Source: Flavobacterium panacis
Lineage (GTDB): Bacteria > Bacteroidota > Bacteroidia > Flavobacteriales > Flavobacteriaceae
Direction of reading: 5' to 3'
DNA: 64,000 nt
NCBI RefSeq assembly: GCF_024649945.1
Contig: NZ_JANKMS010000018.1
Coordinates: forward strand, 1 to 64,000
The translations under genes and the position numbers were made by a program. Position 1 is the stretch's first letter, and every line of letters begins with the position of its first letter. Below the pieces are notes generated by a model. The model was given only the letters and a program-made list of their open reading frames with translations, was not told where the DNA came from and did not search any database. This document shows positions 25,410 to 33,754 of this stretch, one piece after another.

Positions 25410-25994
25410 ATGGAAGATCATTCATTAGAAAAAAAATATAACAAACTTATTATCGCGGTTTCAATTATAATTCCGGTTGTTGTGGCAATTTTGTTTGGTG
25501 TTAAACTTAAAGATTTTGGTTTTGATGTAGAGCCTTTATCTTTCTTACCTCCAATTTATGCAACTACAAATGGTATTACTGCAATAGTATTGGTTTGGGC
25601 GGTTTTAGCTATAAAAAAAGGAAATCAGAAATTGCATGAGCGATTAATGACTTTCGCAATTGCGTTATCAGTTGCGTTTTTAGTGATGTATGTTGCTTAT
25701 CACATGACTTCAGATTCTACGAAATTTGGAGATTCTAACCACGATGGTGTTTTGGATGCGATAGAAAGTGCTAAAGTTGGCTCATTACGATTGGTTTATT
25801 TTATTATCCTAATTACGCATATTTTGCTTTCTATAGCGATTATTCCGCTTGTTTTAATAACTTATGTTAGAGCACTTGCAAAACGATTTGACAGACATAG
25901 AAAAATTGCAAAAATTACTTTTCCAATTTGGTTGTATGTTGCGGTAACAGGTGTTGTAGTGTTTTTAATGATTTCTCCATATTATGCACACTAA
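25410..25994 (+). CDS. DUF420 membrane protein (CtaM-like) with an EF-hand-like loop
   Basis: This 194-residue membrane protein has about five helices and the DUF420 hallmarks: PPIYATTNG in the second helix, HERLM and the Y.AYH motif, and ILITHILLS late in the chain. DUF420 includes CtaM (YozB), a factor required for caa3-type oxidase maturation in Firmicutes, which fits the oxidase neighbourhood. Unusually, the loop after YHMTSDSTKFG contains residues 108-119, whose D-x-N-x-D-G-x-x-D-x-x-E pattern matches a canonical EF-hand calcium loop. It starts 2 bases after the Sco gene and overlaps the next gene by 11 bases. The exact biochemical role is not known. Confidence 0.88.
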   Translation: MEDHSLEKKYNKLIIAVSIIIPVVVAILFGVKLKDFGFDVEPLSFLPPIYATTNGITAIVLVWAVLAIKKGNQKLHERLMTFAIALSVAFLVMYVAYHMTSDSTKFGDSNHDGVLDAIESAKVGSLRLVYFIILITHILLSIAIIPLVLITYVRALAKRFDRHRKIAKITFPIWLYVAVTGVVVFLMISPYYAH

Positions 25995-26244
25995 TAAAAA
26001 TAGTCAAATTATAAAATCCAAAATTCAAACTTTAGTTTTTGGAATTTGCTTTTTCCTTATTGGAATTTCAACCAATGCACAATGCGCCATGTGTCGTGCG
26101 GCTTTGGGAGGAGATTCTAATACTAAAAAAGCTGAAGCAGTAAATGACGGAATTGTTTATTTAATGGTGATTCCGTATTTGTTAGTAATAATAATCGGTT
26201 ATTTAATTTACCGAATGTATTCTAAAAAGAAAAAAGCAGTGTAA
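25984..26244 (+). CDS. Small membrane protein with CxxC motif at the end of the oxidase assembly run
   Basis: This 86-residue protein overlaps the DUF420 gene by 11 bases. A hydrophobic segment (about 16-33, ending TNAQ) looks like a signal peptide, followed by CAMCRAALGGDSNT with C34 and C37, a short soluble linker and one transmembrane helix (about 57-76) with a basic KKKK tail. The CAMC motif directly after the cleavage site would face the periplasm and could bind copper or heme or form a disulfide. I do not recognise a named family. Position and overlap suggest a role in oxidase maturation, perhaps metal delivery, but this is inference. Confidence 0.75.
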   Translation: MHTNKNSQIIKSKIQTLVFGICFFLIGISTNAQCAMCRAALGGDSNTKKAEAVNDGIVYLMVIPYLLVIIIGYLIYRMYSKKKKAV

Positions 26245-26260
26245 TTATACACTGCTTTTT
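26231..26260. terminator. Bidirectional terminator overlapping the end of the CxxC gene
   Basis: A perfect 13-bp stem (26231-26243 with 26248-26260) with loop ATTA has an A run on the left and a T run on the right, so it can serve both convergent genes. The stop codon of the upstream gene lies in the hairpin. Confidence 0.92.
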
Positions 26261-26265
26261 TTTTC

Positions 26266-27672
26266 TTATTTAAGTCCATTAACCGAAACATTAACCGTTC
26301 CGTTTATTTTGATAAAGGCGATAATAGCCTGATTGGTGAGTTGGATTTTATCAAATACAATGTCTTCCATTTTTCCATTTACAAATACGCCAGGCATTGG
26401 TGAATAGTTTTTCAAATAACCTGCCATGCTTTTTTTGCCTTCGTCTAAATTTGGTTGTATAGAATAGCGGCAGCTTTCTTCCATCTTTCTTAAAACGTAG
26501 CTTTGAGCAAGCCAGTTGGCAGTTCGCATTAATTTGCTTTTGGTATCCAGAACATAATCGAGTTTGTCAAAATAAATTTCTTTGGTCTGTGAGTTGTATT
26601 GCGGAATTCCATTTAGATACAATGTTCCGTTTATCGATCCTAAAACATCCAGAGCAATAATCATTTTTCCGTTTTTATGCCAGATTGTAACGTTTTTTAC
26701 GGTTACTTTTTTGCTTCCTGATCCAAATTCCTGTCCGGCAAAATTCTTGGTCATAATTTTTGAAGCATCAACATAACTTGAAATTGCTGCAATATTAGCC
26801 GAAATCTGATTTGGAATTTTAGCAACAGGTTTCAATGCAATTTTACTGGCACTAAATTTTGATTCAGGCTGTTTGCCTACAATCGTTTCCATGTTACATT
26901 TCATTCCCATATCAAGTAAGAACGAATCATTTTTTAACTTCGCATTTGTAGAGTAAATTTCAATCGGAACAATTCGAAGCCAGCTTTCATAAGTGTCACT
27001 CATTTGAAAAGGCGTGCATATTTTTTCAACCGCCTGAAGCACATTAGGCTTAAAATCCATTGATTTCTCGATGGCTTCATCTGTAGTTTTTTCTAGTTTT
27101 CCTTTAAAAATAGAAATAGCAGGATTTATTAAATAGGTAATCGGCATGTTTTTACCAAAAATCGTCATTGTTGGAGTTTCATTCCAATCAAGAGATTTAA
27201 ATTCGGTTTTTGTAGAAAGCTTCCAGTTTGTCAGCGCTGTTTCGCTGGATAATGTAATTACGCCATTTAAATTAAATTCTCTAACATCATATAATTCTAC
27301 TCCCAGTTTTTTAGTTCCGATACGATATTTGATATTGGCTTTTAGTGGCAAAATAGTTTTTATTTTCTTATCAGGATTTGCTGGATCATTTTGAATTTTA
27401 ATCGGACCTTGCTTCCAGATTTTCATTTCTATATCGTCATCTTCAATCGTGTTGTCTTCGTAAATTAAGCCATTTAATAAAGCGTTGGTCTGGCTTTCAA
27501 TATCGGATAATTTTACGGTGATAGGTAAGTTGATAAATGACGGACTGCTGTCATAAACTAACGGACTGGCATCGTCTGGTTCGGGTTTTAAAGTGTCTAA
27601 TTTTTGAGCAGAAGAACAGCCAGTTAGTATGGCAAGTACCGCAAACATTGAAATAATGGAAGTAAGCTTCAT
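26266..27672 (-). CDS. DUF4403 family lipoprotein
   Basis: The start was set at the ATG at 27672, which gives a clean lipoprotein signal (MKLTSIISMFAVLAILTGC, Cys19). The longer frame to 27777 adds 35 residues without signal character. The 468-residue mature part fits DUF4403: long beta-rich sequence with SPSFINLPITVKLSDIES near the start and an INGTVNVSVNG end. DUF4403 is structurally related to lipid-binding TULIP/BPI-like folds according to family descriptions, but its function is unknown. The residues after the cysteine (SSAQK) carry no acidic export signal, so a periplasm-facing location is likelier than the cell surface. It diverges from the ABC efflux locus. Confidence 0.85.
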   Translation of the reverse strand: MKLTSIISMFAVLAILTGCSSAQKLDTLKPEPDDASPLVYDSSPSFINLPITVKLSDIESQTNALLNGLIYEDNTIEDDDIEMKIWKQGPIKIQNDPANPDKKIKTILPLKANIKYRIGTKKLGVELYDVREFNLNGVITLSSETALTNWKLSTKTEFKSLDWNETPTMTIFGKNMPITYLINPAISIFKGKLEKTTDEAIEKSMDFKPNVLQAVEKICTPFQMSDTYESWLRIVPIEIYSTNAKLKNDSFLLDMGMKCNMETIVGKQPESKFSASKIALKPVAKIPNQISANIAAISSYVDASKIMTKNFAGQEFGSGSKKVTVKNVTIWHKNGKMIIALDVLGSINGTLYLNGIPQYNSQTKEIYFDKLDYVLDTKSKLMRTANWLAQSYVLRKMEESCRYSIQPNLDEGKKSMAGYLKNYSPMPGVFVNGKMEDIVFDKIQLTNQAIIAFIKINGTVNVSVNGLK

Positions 27673-27848
27673 TAAAGTAAGTTTTAAAAACGAGGTAAAA
27701 TTACGAAAACAATCATATTTTATTAAAAAAGTGTAACAATTCATAAAGAACGAAGTCTTATAAGAAATAGGTAACAAAATTATTAACTTTTTATTATCAT
27801 AATTTACTTAATAAAAATGTTATCATTGTCTAAAAATTTAACAATACC

Positions 27849-28550
27849 ATGATCGAAATCAAAGATTTGCACAAATCCTATAAGATGGGAAGTTCAGAAT
27901 TACACGTACTAAAAGGTATTAATTTTAATATTGAAGAAGGTGAACTAGTTGCGATCATGGGATCATCAGGTTCAGGTAAATCGACACTTCTTAATATTTT
28001 AGGAATTTTGGATGAAGCTGATTCAGGAAGCTATATTTTAGATAAAACTCCAATAAAGAAATTAAACGAAACGATTGCTTCTAAATACCGAAATAAATTC
28101 TTGGGATTTGTTTTTCAGTCTTTCAATTTAATCAACTACAAATCGGCTCTTGATAATGTGGCAATGCCATTGTATTATCAAGGGGTTAAAAGAAAAGAAC
28201 GTTATGAAATTGCGATGAGATATCTAGAGAAAGTAGGTCTCGGATCTCATTCGCATCACTTGCCAAATGAACTGTCAGGAGGTCAGAAACAGCGTGTGGC
28301 CATTGCAAGAGCATTAGCTTCAAATCCGAAAGTTTTATTGGCAGATGAGCCTACGGGAGCGCTTGATACCAAAACGTCTTATGAAGTGATGGAACTTATT
28401 CAAGGAATTAATGATGAGGGAAAAACAATCTTAATTGTTACACACGAACCGGATATTGCCGCTATGTGCAAAAGAAACGTAGTCCTAAAAGATGGATTAA
28501 TTATCGATGATAAAAAAGTAGAACAAGTTAGAGCTTCGTCTTATGTTTAA
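27849..28550 (+). CDS. MacB-like ABC transporter ATP-binding protein
   Basis: This 233-residue ATPase of the MacB/LolD/FtsE group has Walker A at residues 38-46 (GSSGSGKST), the signature LSGGQ at 142-146, Walker B (VLLADE) at 162-167 and the H-loop histidine at 199. The ATPase is encoded separately from the permeases, unlike E. coli MacB. It should energise the two FtsX-type permeases encoded just downstream, the first of which overlaps it by 8 bases. With the adaptor and TolC genes that follow, it forms a tripartite mechanotransmission-type exporter. The substrate could be an antimicrobial, a peptide or a lipid and cannot be told from sequence. Confidence 0.93.
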   Translation: MIEIKDLHKSYKMGSSELHVLKGINFNIEEGELVAIMGSSGSGKSTLLNILGILDEADSGSYILDKTPIKKLNETIASKYRNKFLGFVFQSFNLINYKSALDNVAMPLYYQGVKRKERYEIAMRYLEKVGLGSHSHHLPNELSGGQKQRVAIARALASNPKVLLADEPTGALDTKTSYEVMELIQGINDEGKTILIVTHEPDIAAMCKRNVVLKDGLIIDDKKVEQVRASSYV

Positions 28551-29787
28551 TATTGAACGTTGGCAGGAAATATTTGAAGCTATATCCAAAAACCGTTTGA
28601 GAACATTTCTAACAGGGATTTCGGTGGCTTCGGGGATTTTCATTTTGGTGATTCTGCTTGGTGCGGGTAAAGGTCTTCAAAATGGAATCGAGAAACAGTT
28701 TGAACGTGATGCCGCAGGAATTATAGAAGTATGGTCAGGAACTACAACTAAAGAATACAAAGGCTTAAATCCAGGAAGACAGATTCAATTTCGTAATAGT
28801 GATTACAATCAATCAGTACAAAAATTTGAAGATAAATTAGATCTACGTGCTTCAACAAATAATTATTGGGGACAACCTTTTGCGTATGGAAAAGAATCTG
28901 GAAGTTATCAATTTAGAGGTGTGGATCCGGATTATGGCGGAATAGAGAATTTAACCATAGTTCAGGGGCGTTATATAAATGCCCGAGATATGGAAAACAA
29001 CTCCAAAGTGGCTGTTATTGGAATGAAATTAAAACAAGACTTACTTAAGGATAAAAAAGCCATAGGAGAGGAAATTTTAATTAACAATATTAGTTTTAAA
29101 GTAGTGGGTGTCTTTACCGATCCAGGGGGAGAAAGAGAAGAAACACGTGCTTACCTTCCATTGTCGACTGTTCAGAAAACATTTGGCGGAGGCGATAAAA
29201 TCAGTAATTTGTTCTTTACATTAAAAAAGACAGACAATTACGACGAAGCACTGGCTCAATCAGAAAAATTCACACAAGATTTAAAAAACTTATTAAAAAG
29301 TAAAAATGTGGTGGCTCCTGATGATGACGGTGGAGTAGGAGTTTATAATTCGGTTAAAGATGCCAAACAAGTTTATGATTTAAACTTATATATTAGGCTT
29401 TTTTTCTGGTGGGTAGGTATATGTACCATTATTGCGGGAGTAGTTGGGGTAAGTAATATCATGCTTATTATTGTAAAAGAAAGAACTAAAGAAATCGGAA
29501 TTAGAAAAGCTTTGGGAGCTTCTCCTTTTTCAATTATTTCGATGATTCTTCATGAGTCTATTTTTATAACTACTATAGCTGGTTTTGTTGGGTTGTTGGC
29601 TAGTCTTTTACTACTAGAGTTTGTTGGACCAATGGTTCAGAGTGAGTATTTTAGAAACCCTGAGGTTGATTTTAATGTAGCTTTAACCACTTTGATATTG
29701 CTTGTTTTTGCAGGTGCAATGGCAGGCTTTTTTCCAGCATATAGAGCAGCCAAAATTAAACCTATTGTAGCACTTAGAGATGAATAA
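28543..29787 (+). CDS. MacB-like ABC permease 1
   Basis: This 414-residue permease has one N-terminal transmembrane helix (about 20-42), a large MacB periplasmic core domain (about 45-260) and three C-terminal FtsX-type helices. The conserved cytoplasmic segment VKERTKEIGIRKALGASP lies after the second helix. This topology is that of the MacB/LolCE superfamily, which couples ATP hydrolysis to periplasmic movement instead of transporting through the membrane. It overlaps the ATPase gene by 8 bases and ends 2 bases before a paralogous permease. The two probably form a heterodimer with the shared ATPase dimer. Confidence 0.93.
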   Translation: MFNIERWQEIFEAISKNRLRTFLTGISVASGIFILVILLGAGKGLQNGIEKQFERDAAGIIEVWSGTTTKEYKGLNPGRQIQFRNSDYNQSVQKFEDKLDLRASTNNYWGQPFAYGKESGSYQFRGVDPDYGGIENLTIVQGRYINARDMENNSKVAVIGMKLKQDLLKDKKAIGEEILINNISFKVVGVFTDPGGEREETRAYLPLSTVQKTFGGGDKISNLFFTLKKTDNYDEALAQSEKFTQDLKNLLKSKNVVAPDDDGGVGVYNSVKDAKQVYDLNLYIRLFFWWVGICTIIAGVVGVSNIMLIIVKERTKEIGIRKALGASPFSIISMILHESIFITTIAGFVGLLASLLLLEFVGPMVQSEYFRNPEVDFNVALTTLILLVFAGAMAGFFPAYRAAKIKPIVALRDE

Positions 29788-29789
29788 TT

Positions 29790-31055
29790 ATGTTTAGTAA
29801 AGATAATTGGGACGAAATATTACAGGCTTTAACTGCAAATGTCTTTAGAACAGTTCTGACTGCTTTTGGGGTATTTTGGGGTATATTTATTTTAGTAATA
29901 TTACTTGCTGCTGGTAAAGGACTGGAAAATGGTGTAAAAAAAGGTTTTGATGGAATAGCCACAAACACCATGTTTATGTGGAGTCAAACTACATCAAAAG
30001 CATATAAAGGTCTGCCCAAAACACGTAGATACGATTTTAGAAACAGTGATGTTGCCGCATTACGACAAGCTATTCCAGATTTACTGTACATTTCTCCTAG
30101 AAATCAACTTGGAGATTTTAACGGAACAAATAATGTGGTGAGAGGAACTAAAACTTCAGCCTTTACAATTTTTGGAGATTATCCAGAACTGATTAAACAG
30201 GAGCCGATGAATATTACTAAGGGGCGTTTTCTAAATCAGCAAGATATTGAAGAGAGAAGAAAAGTCGCAGTAATTGGTAAAGGTGTTATCAGTGAGCTTT
30301 ATGGCAAAGAAGAAGAATATATAGGGACTTATATAAAAATTAATGGCATCAACTTTATGGTTGTTGGGGTTTATGCATCTAAGCAACAGGGAGGAAATGC
30401 CGAGCAACAGCAAAAAAATATCTTTATTCCATTTACTACCTTTCAGCAGGCTTTTAATTATGGAGATAAAGTAGGATGGATGGCTCTCACAGCAAAAGAT
30501 GGAGCTTCTATAACCGATTTGAAACCTAAAATATTAGAGTTAATAAAATCATTGCATTCTGTGAATCCAACAGACGAACGCGCTGTCGGGAATTTTGATT
30601 TGTATGAACAATTTAATAAAGTGCAAAGTCTATTTAATATTTTGCAAGTGATTGCCTATTTTGTAGGAACACTAGTTTTGATTTCGGGAGTCATTGGAAT
30701 TTCTAATATCATGCTGATCGTAGTAAAAGAACGGACCAAAGAAATTGGAATTAGAAGAGCTTTAGGTGCGACTCCTGGCGAAATTAGAAGTCAAATATTA
30801 TCAGAATCTATATTTTTAACTATTATTTCTGGAATGTTCGGAATCGCTGTTGCAACAGGAATTATAGCAATTTTGAACATGGTGCTAGATTCAATGCCAC
30901 CAGGAAGCGATACCATGTTTGCTAATCCTACTGTAGATCTAGGGGTGGTGTTTGTGGCACTATTGATCTTAGTAGGATCTGGATTACTTGCAGGTTTTAT
31001 TCCTGCACAGATAGCTATTAGTGTTAAGCCAGTAGATGCTTTAAGAACAGAATAA
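29790..31055 (+). CDS. MacB-like ABC permease 2
   Basis: This 421-residue paralogue of the preceding permease has the same layout: an N-terminal helix (about 18-41), a periplasmic core domain, then three C-terminal helices with VKERTKEIGIRRALGATP between them. The two proteins are clearly related but diverged, consistent with a heterodimeric transporter. It follows permease 1 by 2 bases and is followed after 37 bases by the first adaptor gene, so the four genes are likely one transcript. No catalytic residues are expected in this family. Confidence 0.93.
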   Translation: MFSKDNWDEILQALTANVFRTVLTAFGVFWGIFILVILLAAGKGLENGVKKGFDGIATNTMFMWSQTTSKAYKGLPKTRRYDFRNSDVAALRQAIPDLLYISPRNQLGDFNGTNNVVRGTKTSAFTIFGDYPELIKQEPMNITKGRFLNQQDIEERRKVAVIGKGVISELYGKEEEYIGTYIKINGINFMVVGVYASKQQGGNAEQQQKNIFIPFTTFQQAFNYGDKVGWMALTAKDGASITDLKPKILELIKSLHSVNPTDERAVGNFDLYEQFNKVQSLFNILQVIAYFVGTLVLISGVIGISNIMLIVVKERTKEIGIRRALGATPGEIRSQILSESIFLTIISGMFGIAVATGIIAILNMVLDSMPPGSDTMFANPTVDLGVVFVALLILVGSGLLAGFIPAQIAISVKPVDALRTE

Positions 31056-31092
31056 ATTATCAATCAAAATAAATCGAATAAACCAAAAACAA

Positions 31093-32208
31093 ATGAAAAA
31101 AGGAGTAACCGTTACCATTTTAATATTTATTGCGATCGTTTTTTTTGGCGCACTATATTATTTGTATGCTAAGAATCAGGAATCGCCAATTGTATTTAAA
31201 ACGGATAAAGCAGAAACGAAAACAATTGTAAAAAATACGATTGCGACAGGTAATATTCAGCCTGATGAAGAGGTATTAATCAAACCAAATATTTCAGGTA
31301 TTATTGAAGAAGTGTATATCAAAGCGGGTGAAACAATAAAAGCAGGCGATATGATTGCAAAGATTCGTGTGGTAGCAAACGTTTCAAACGTAAGTAGTAC
31401 ACAGAATCAGGTTCAGTCAGCTAAGATTGCTTTAGACAATCAGGAGAGACTTTATAAAAGACAAAAAACATTATTTGAAAAAGAGGTTATTTCTGCAAAT
31501 GATTTTGATGCGGCCCAGGTGGCATATAATCAGGCAAAACAAACTTACTTGGCTGCGAAACAAAGTTTAGACATTGTTAAAACTGGAACAACATCTTCTT
31601 TTGGAAGTTATGCCAATACTTTAATTCGTTCTACAGTTAACGGAATGGTTTTAGACGTTCCTGTTAAAGTTGGAAACCAGGTTATTGAAAGTAATAATTT
31701 TAATGAAGGAACTACAATTGCAAGCGTTGCCGATGTTGGAAGAATGATTTTTATTGGGAAAATTGATGAATCTGAAGTAGGTAAAATCAAAGAAAAAATG
31801 CCTATCGAGATTACAATTGGAGCAATTGAAAATAAGAAATTTGATGCTGTTTTAAATTATATTGCACCAAAAGGAGTTACAGAAAATGGAGCAATTCAGT
31901 TTCAAATTAAGGCTCAAATGATAAACAGGGATGATACTTTTATTAGAGCTGGATTAAGTGCAAATGCTTCGATTATTTTGGAGAAAGCTGAAAAAGTTTT
32001 GGCTATAAAAGAGTCATTGGTACAATTTGACAAAAAAACACAGAAACCTTATGTTGAGATAGAAACGGCTCCACAGAAATTCCAAAGAAGAGATTTAGTC
32101 CTTGGAGTGAGTGACGGAATCTACGTTCAGATTAAAAGTGGAATAACGGCTACAGATAAGATTAAAATCTGGAATCAGGGCTTGATTAATGAAGGTGAAA
32201 AGAAATAA
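31093..32208 (+). CDS. Periplasmic adaptor (MacA/HlyD-like) 1
   Basis: This 371-residue membrane fusion protein has an N-terminal anchor (about 5-26), a lipoyl half-motif (PNISGIIEEVYIKAGETIKAGD), a coiled-coil hairpin (about 95-160, with SAKIALDNQERLYKRQKTLFEKEVIS), the second lipoyl half and a beta-barrel/MP domain. Such adaptors bridge an inner-membrane transporter to a TolC channel across the periplasm. Its place right after the two permease genes marks it as their likely adaptor. It is followed by the TolC gene, which has its own -7 box. Confidence 0.92.
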   Translation: MKKGVTVTILIFIAIVFFGALYYLYAKNQESPIVFKTDKAETKTIVKNTIATGNIQPDEEVLIKPNISGIIEEVYIKAGETIKAGDMIAKIRVVANVSNVSSTQNQVQSAKIALDNQERLYKRQKTLFEKEVISANDFDAAQVAYNQAKQTYLAAKQSLDIVKTGTTSSFGSYANTLIRSTVNGMVLDVPVKVGNQVIESNNFNEGTTIASVADVGRMIFIGKIDESEVGKIKEKMPIEITIGAIENKKFDAVLNYIAPKGVTENGAIQFQIKAQMINRDDTFIRAGLSANASIILEKAEKVLAIKESLVQFDKKTQKPYVEIETAPQKFQRRDLVLGVSDGIYVQIKSGITATDKIKIWNQGLINEGEKK

Positions 32209-32253
32209 TTTAATTTGAAGGTTTAAGGGATTTTTTTTGGGTTTAAAAAATGT

Positions 32254-32261
32254 TAAATTTG
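32254..32261 (+). promoter_or_regulatory. -7 promoter box (TAAATTTG) for tolC-like gene
   Basis: An exact TAnnTTTG match lies 35 bases before the ATG at 32297 in the only sizeable gap of the efflux locus. It suggests the TolC and second adaptor genes can be transcribed separately from the ABC genes. Confidence 0.55.
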
Positions 32262-32296
32262 CGTAGTTCGGTTTACTGCGCTTTCATTAAAAGTAT

Positions 32297-33748
32297 ATGA
32301 AAATAAATAAATATAATAGTCTGGTTTTTGCAATGTTATTCGGTTTTGGAATAACTGGACAAGCACAATCAAAACAATGGACGCTGGAAGAATGTGTGAG
32401 ATACGCATTAGAAAACAATATCACTATAAAATTGACAGAATTAGATTTAAAATCTGCTGCAATTGATAAAAAAGGTGCTATAGGTAATTACCTGCCAACT
32501 GTAAATGCAAATGCATCACACTCTTGGAACATTGGTTTGAACCAAAATATTACAACAGGTTTACTTGAAAACCAAACTACACAATATTCTTCTGTTGGAG
32601 CTTCTGTTGGAGTTGATATTTACAAAGGACTTCAAAATCAGCATAATTTAAGAAAAGCCAATCTTTCTATTGTGGCATCAAAATATCAATTGCTTAAAAT
32701 GCAGGAAGATATTTCTTTAAATGTTGCGAGCGCATTTTTACAAATTTTATCTAATAAAGAAGATTTAAAAGTTAAAAAAGAACAATTGACAATTGATGAA
32801 AAACGTTTTGCACGTTCTCAGGAAATGGTCAATGCGGGAACAATTCCTCGTGGAGATTTGTACGATTTAAAAGCAACTGTTGCAACAGATAAACAAAACA
32901 TTGCAGTTTCTGAAAATAATTTATTGATCTCAAAATTGAGTTTAGCACAACTTTTACAATTAAAAGAATTCGCAGATTTTGATGTTGTAGATAACAATAA
33001 TCTTGAAGATACAAATAATATTCTTGCGCAGACACCAGTTGAAATTTATAACAAAGCAAAGGATATAAGAACTGACTTAAAATTAGCACAGACTAATCTT
33101 GAAATTGCAGAGAAAAATGTTGCAATTGCAAAAGGAGCTTATCAGCCAACCTTGAGTGCTTTTTATAATTTTAATACTAGAGCAAGTTATTCTGATATTA
33201 TCGTGGGATCAGTTCCAAACACATTAAATCCAACATCTCAAATTGGTTATGTTCAAGGAACAAATCAGGCTGTTTTGCGTGATAATTCCATGTCGGTTTT
33301 AGGAAATGCGCAGCCTATTTTTGATCAGTTTAATGATAATAAAGGACAATCGTTTGGATTATCATTAAATGTACCAATTTTTAATGGTTTTGCTACTAGA
33401 AACAATGTTGAAAGAAGTAAGGTAAGTTTAGAAAAATCTAAAATAGATTTAGAGCAAAAAAGTTTAGATTTGCAACGTAACGTTTATACCGCTTTTACTG
33501 ATGCTAAAGCAGCTTTAAATACATACGAGGCATCTACAGTAACTTTAGAAGCAAGACAACAGGCTTACAACTATGCAAAAGAAAAATATGATGTGGGTTT
33601 AATGAATTCATTTGATTTTACACAAGCTCAAACCTTATTGACCAATGCACAGTCTGATGTTATCAGAACAAAGTATGATTACATGTTTAAAATTAAAATA
33701 CTTGAATTTTATTTCGGAATTCCAATCGTTCCAGTTATTACAAAATAA
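32297..33748 (+). CDS. TolC family outer-membrane efflux channel
   Basis: This 483-residue protein has a signal peptide (about 1-24, ending TGQAQ) and two repeats of the outer-membrane efflux family with long coiled-coil stretches (for example LQKSLDLQRNVYTAFTDAKA in the second). It begins with WTLEECVRYALENN, the common opening of flavobacterial TolC proteins, and ends FYFGIPIVP. It forms a trimeric channel through the outer membrane and periplasm. It is flanked by two adaptor genes (88 bases after the first, 6 before the second), so it should serve the MacB-like pump in this locus. Confidence 0.94.
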   Translation: MKINKYNSLVFAMLFGFGITGQAQSKQWTLEECVRYALENNITIKLTELDLKSAAIDKKGAIGNYLPTVNANASHSWNIGLNQNITTGLLENQTTQYSSVGASVGVDIYKGLQNQHNLRKANLSIVASKYQLLKMQEDISLNVASAFLQILSNKEDLKVKKEQLTIDEKRFARSQEMVNAGTIPRGDLYDLKATVATDKQNIAVSENNLLISKLSLAQLLQLKEFADFDVVDNNNLEDTNNILAQTPVEIYNKAKDIRTDLKLAQTNLEIAEKNVAIAKGAYQPTLSAFYNFNTRASYSDIIVGSVPNTLNPTSQIGYVQGTNQAVLRDNSMSVLGNAQPIFDQFNDNKGQSFGLSLNVPIFNGFATRNNVERSKVSLEKSKIDLEQKSLDLQRNVYTAFTDAKAALNTYEASTVTLEARQQAYNYAKEKYDVGLMNSFDFTQAQTLLTNAQSDVIRTKYDYMFKIKILEFYFGIPIVPVITK

Positions 33749-33754
33749 TTTATT

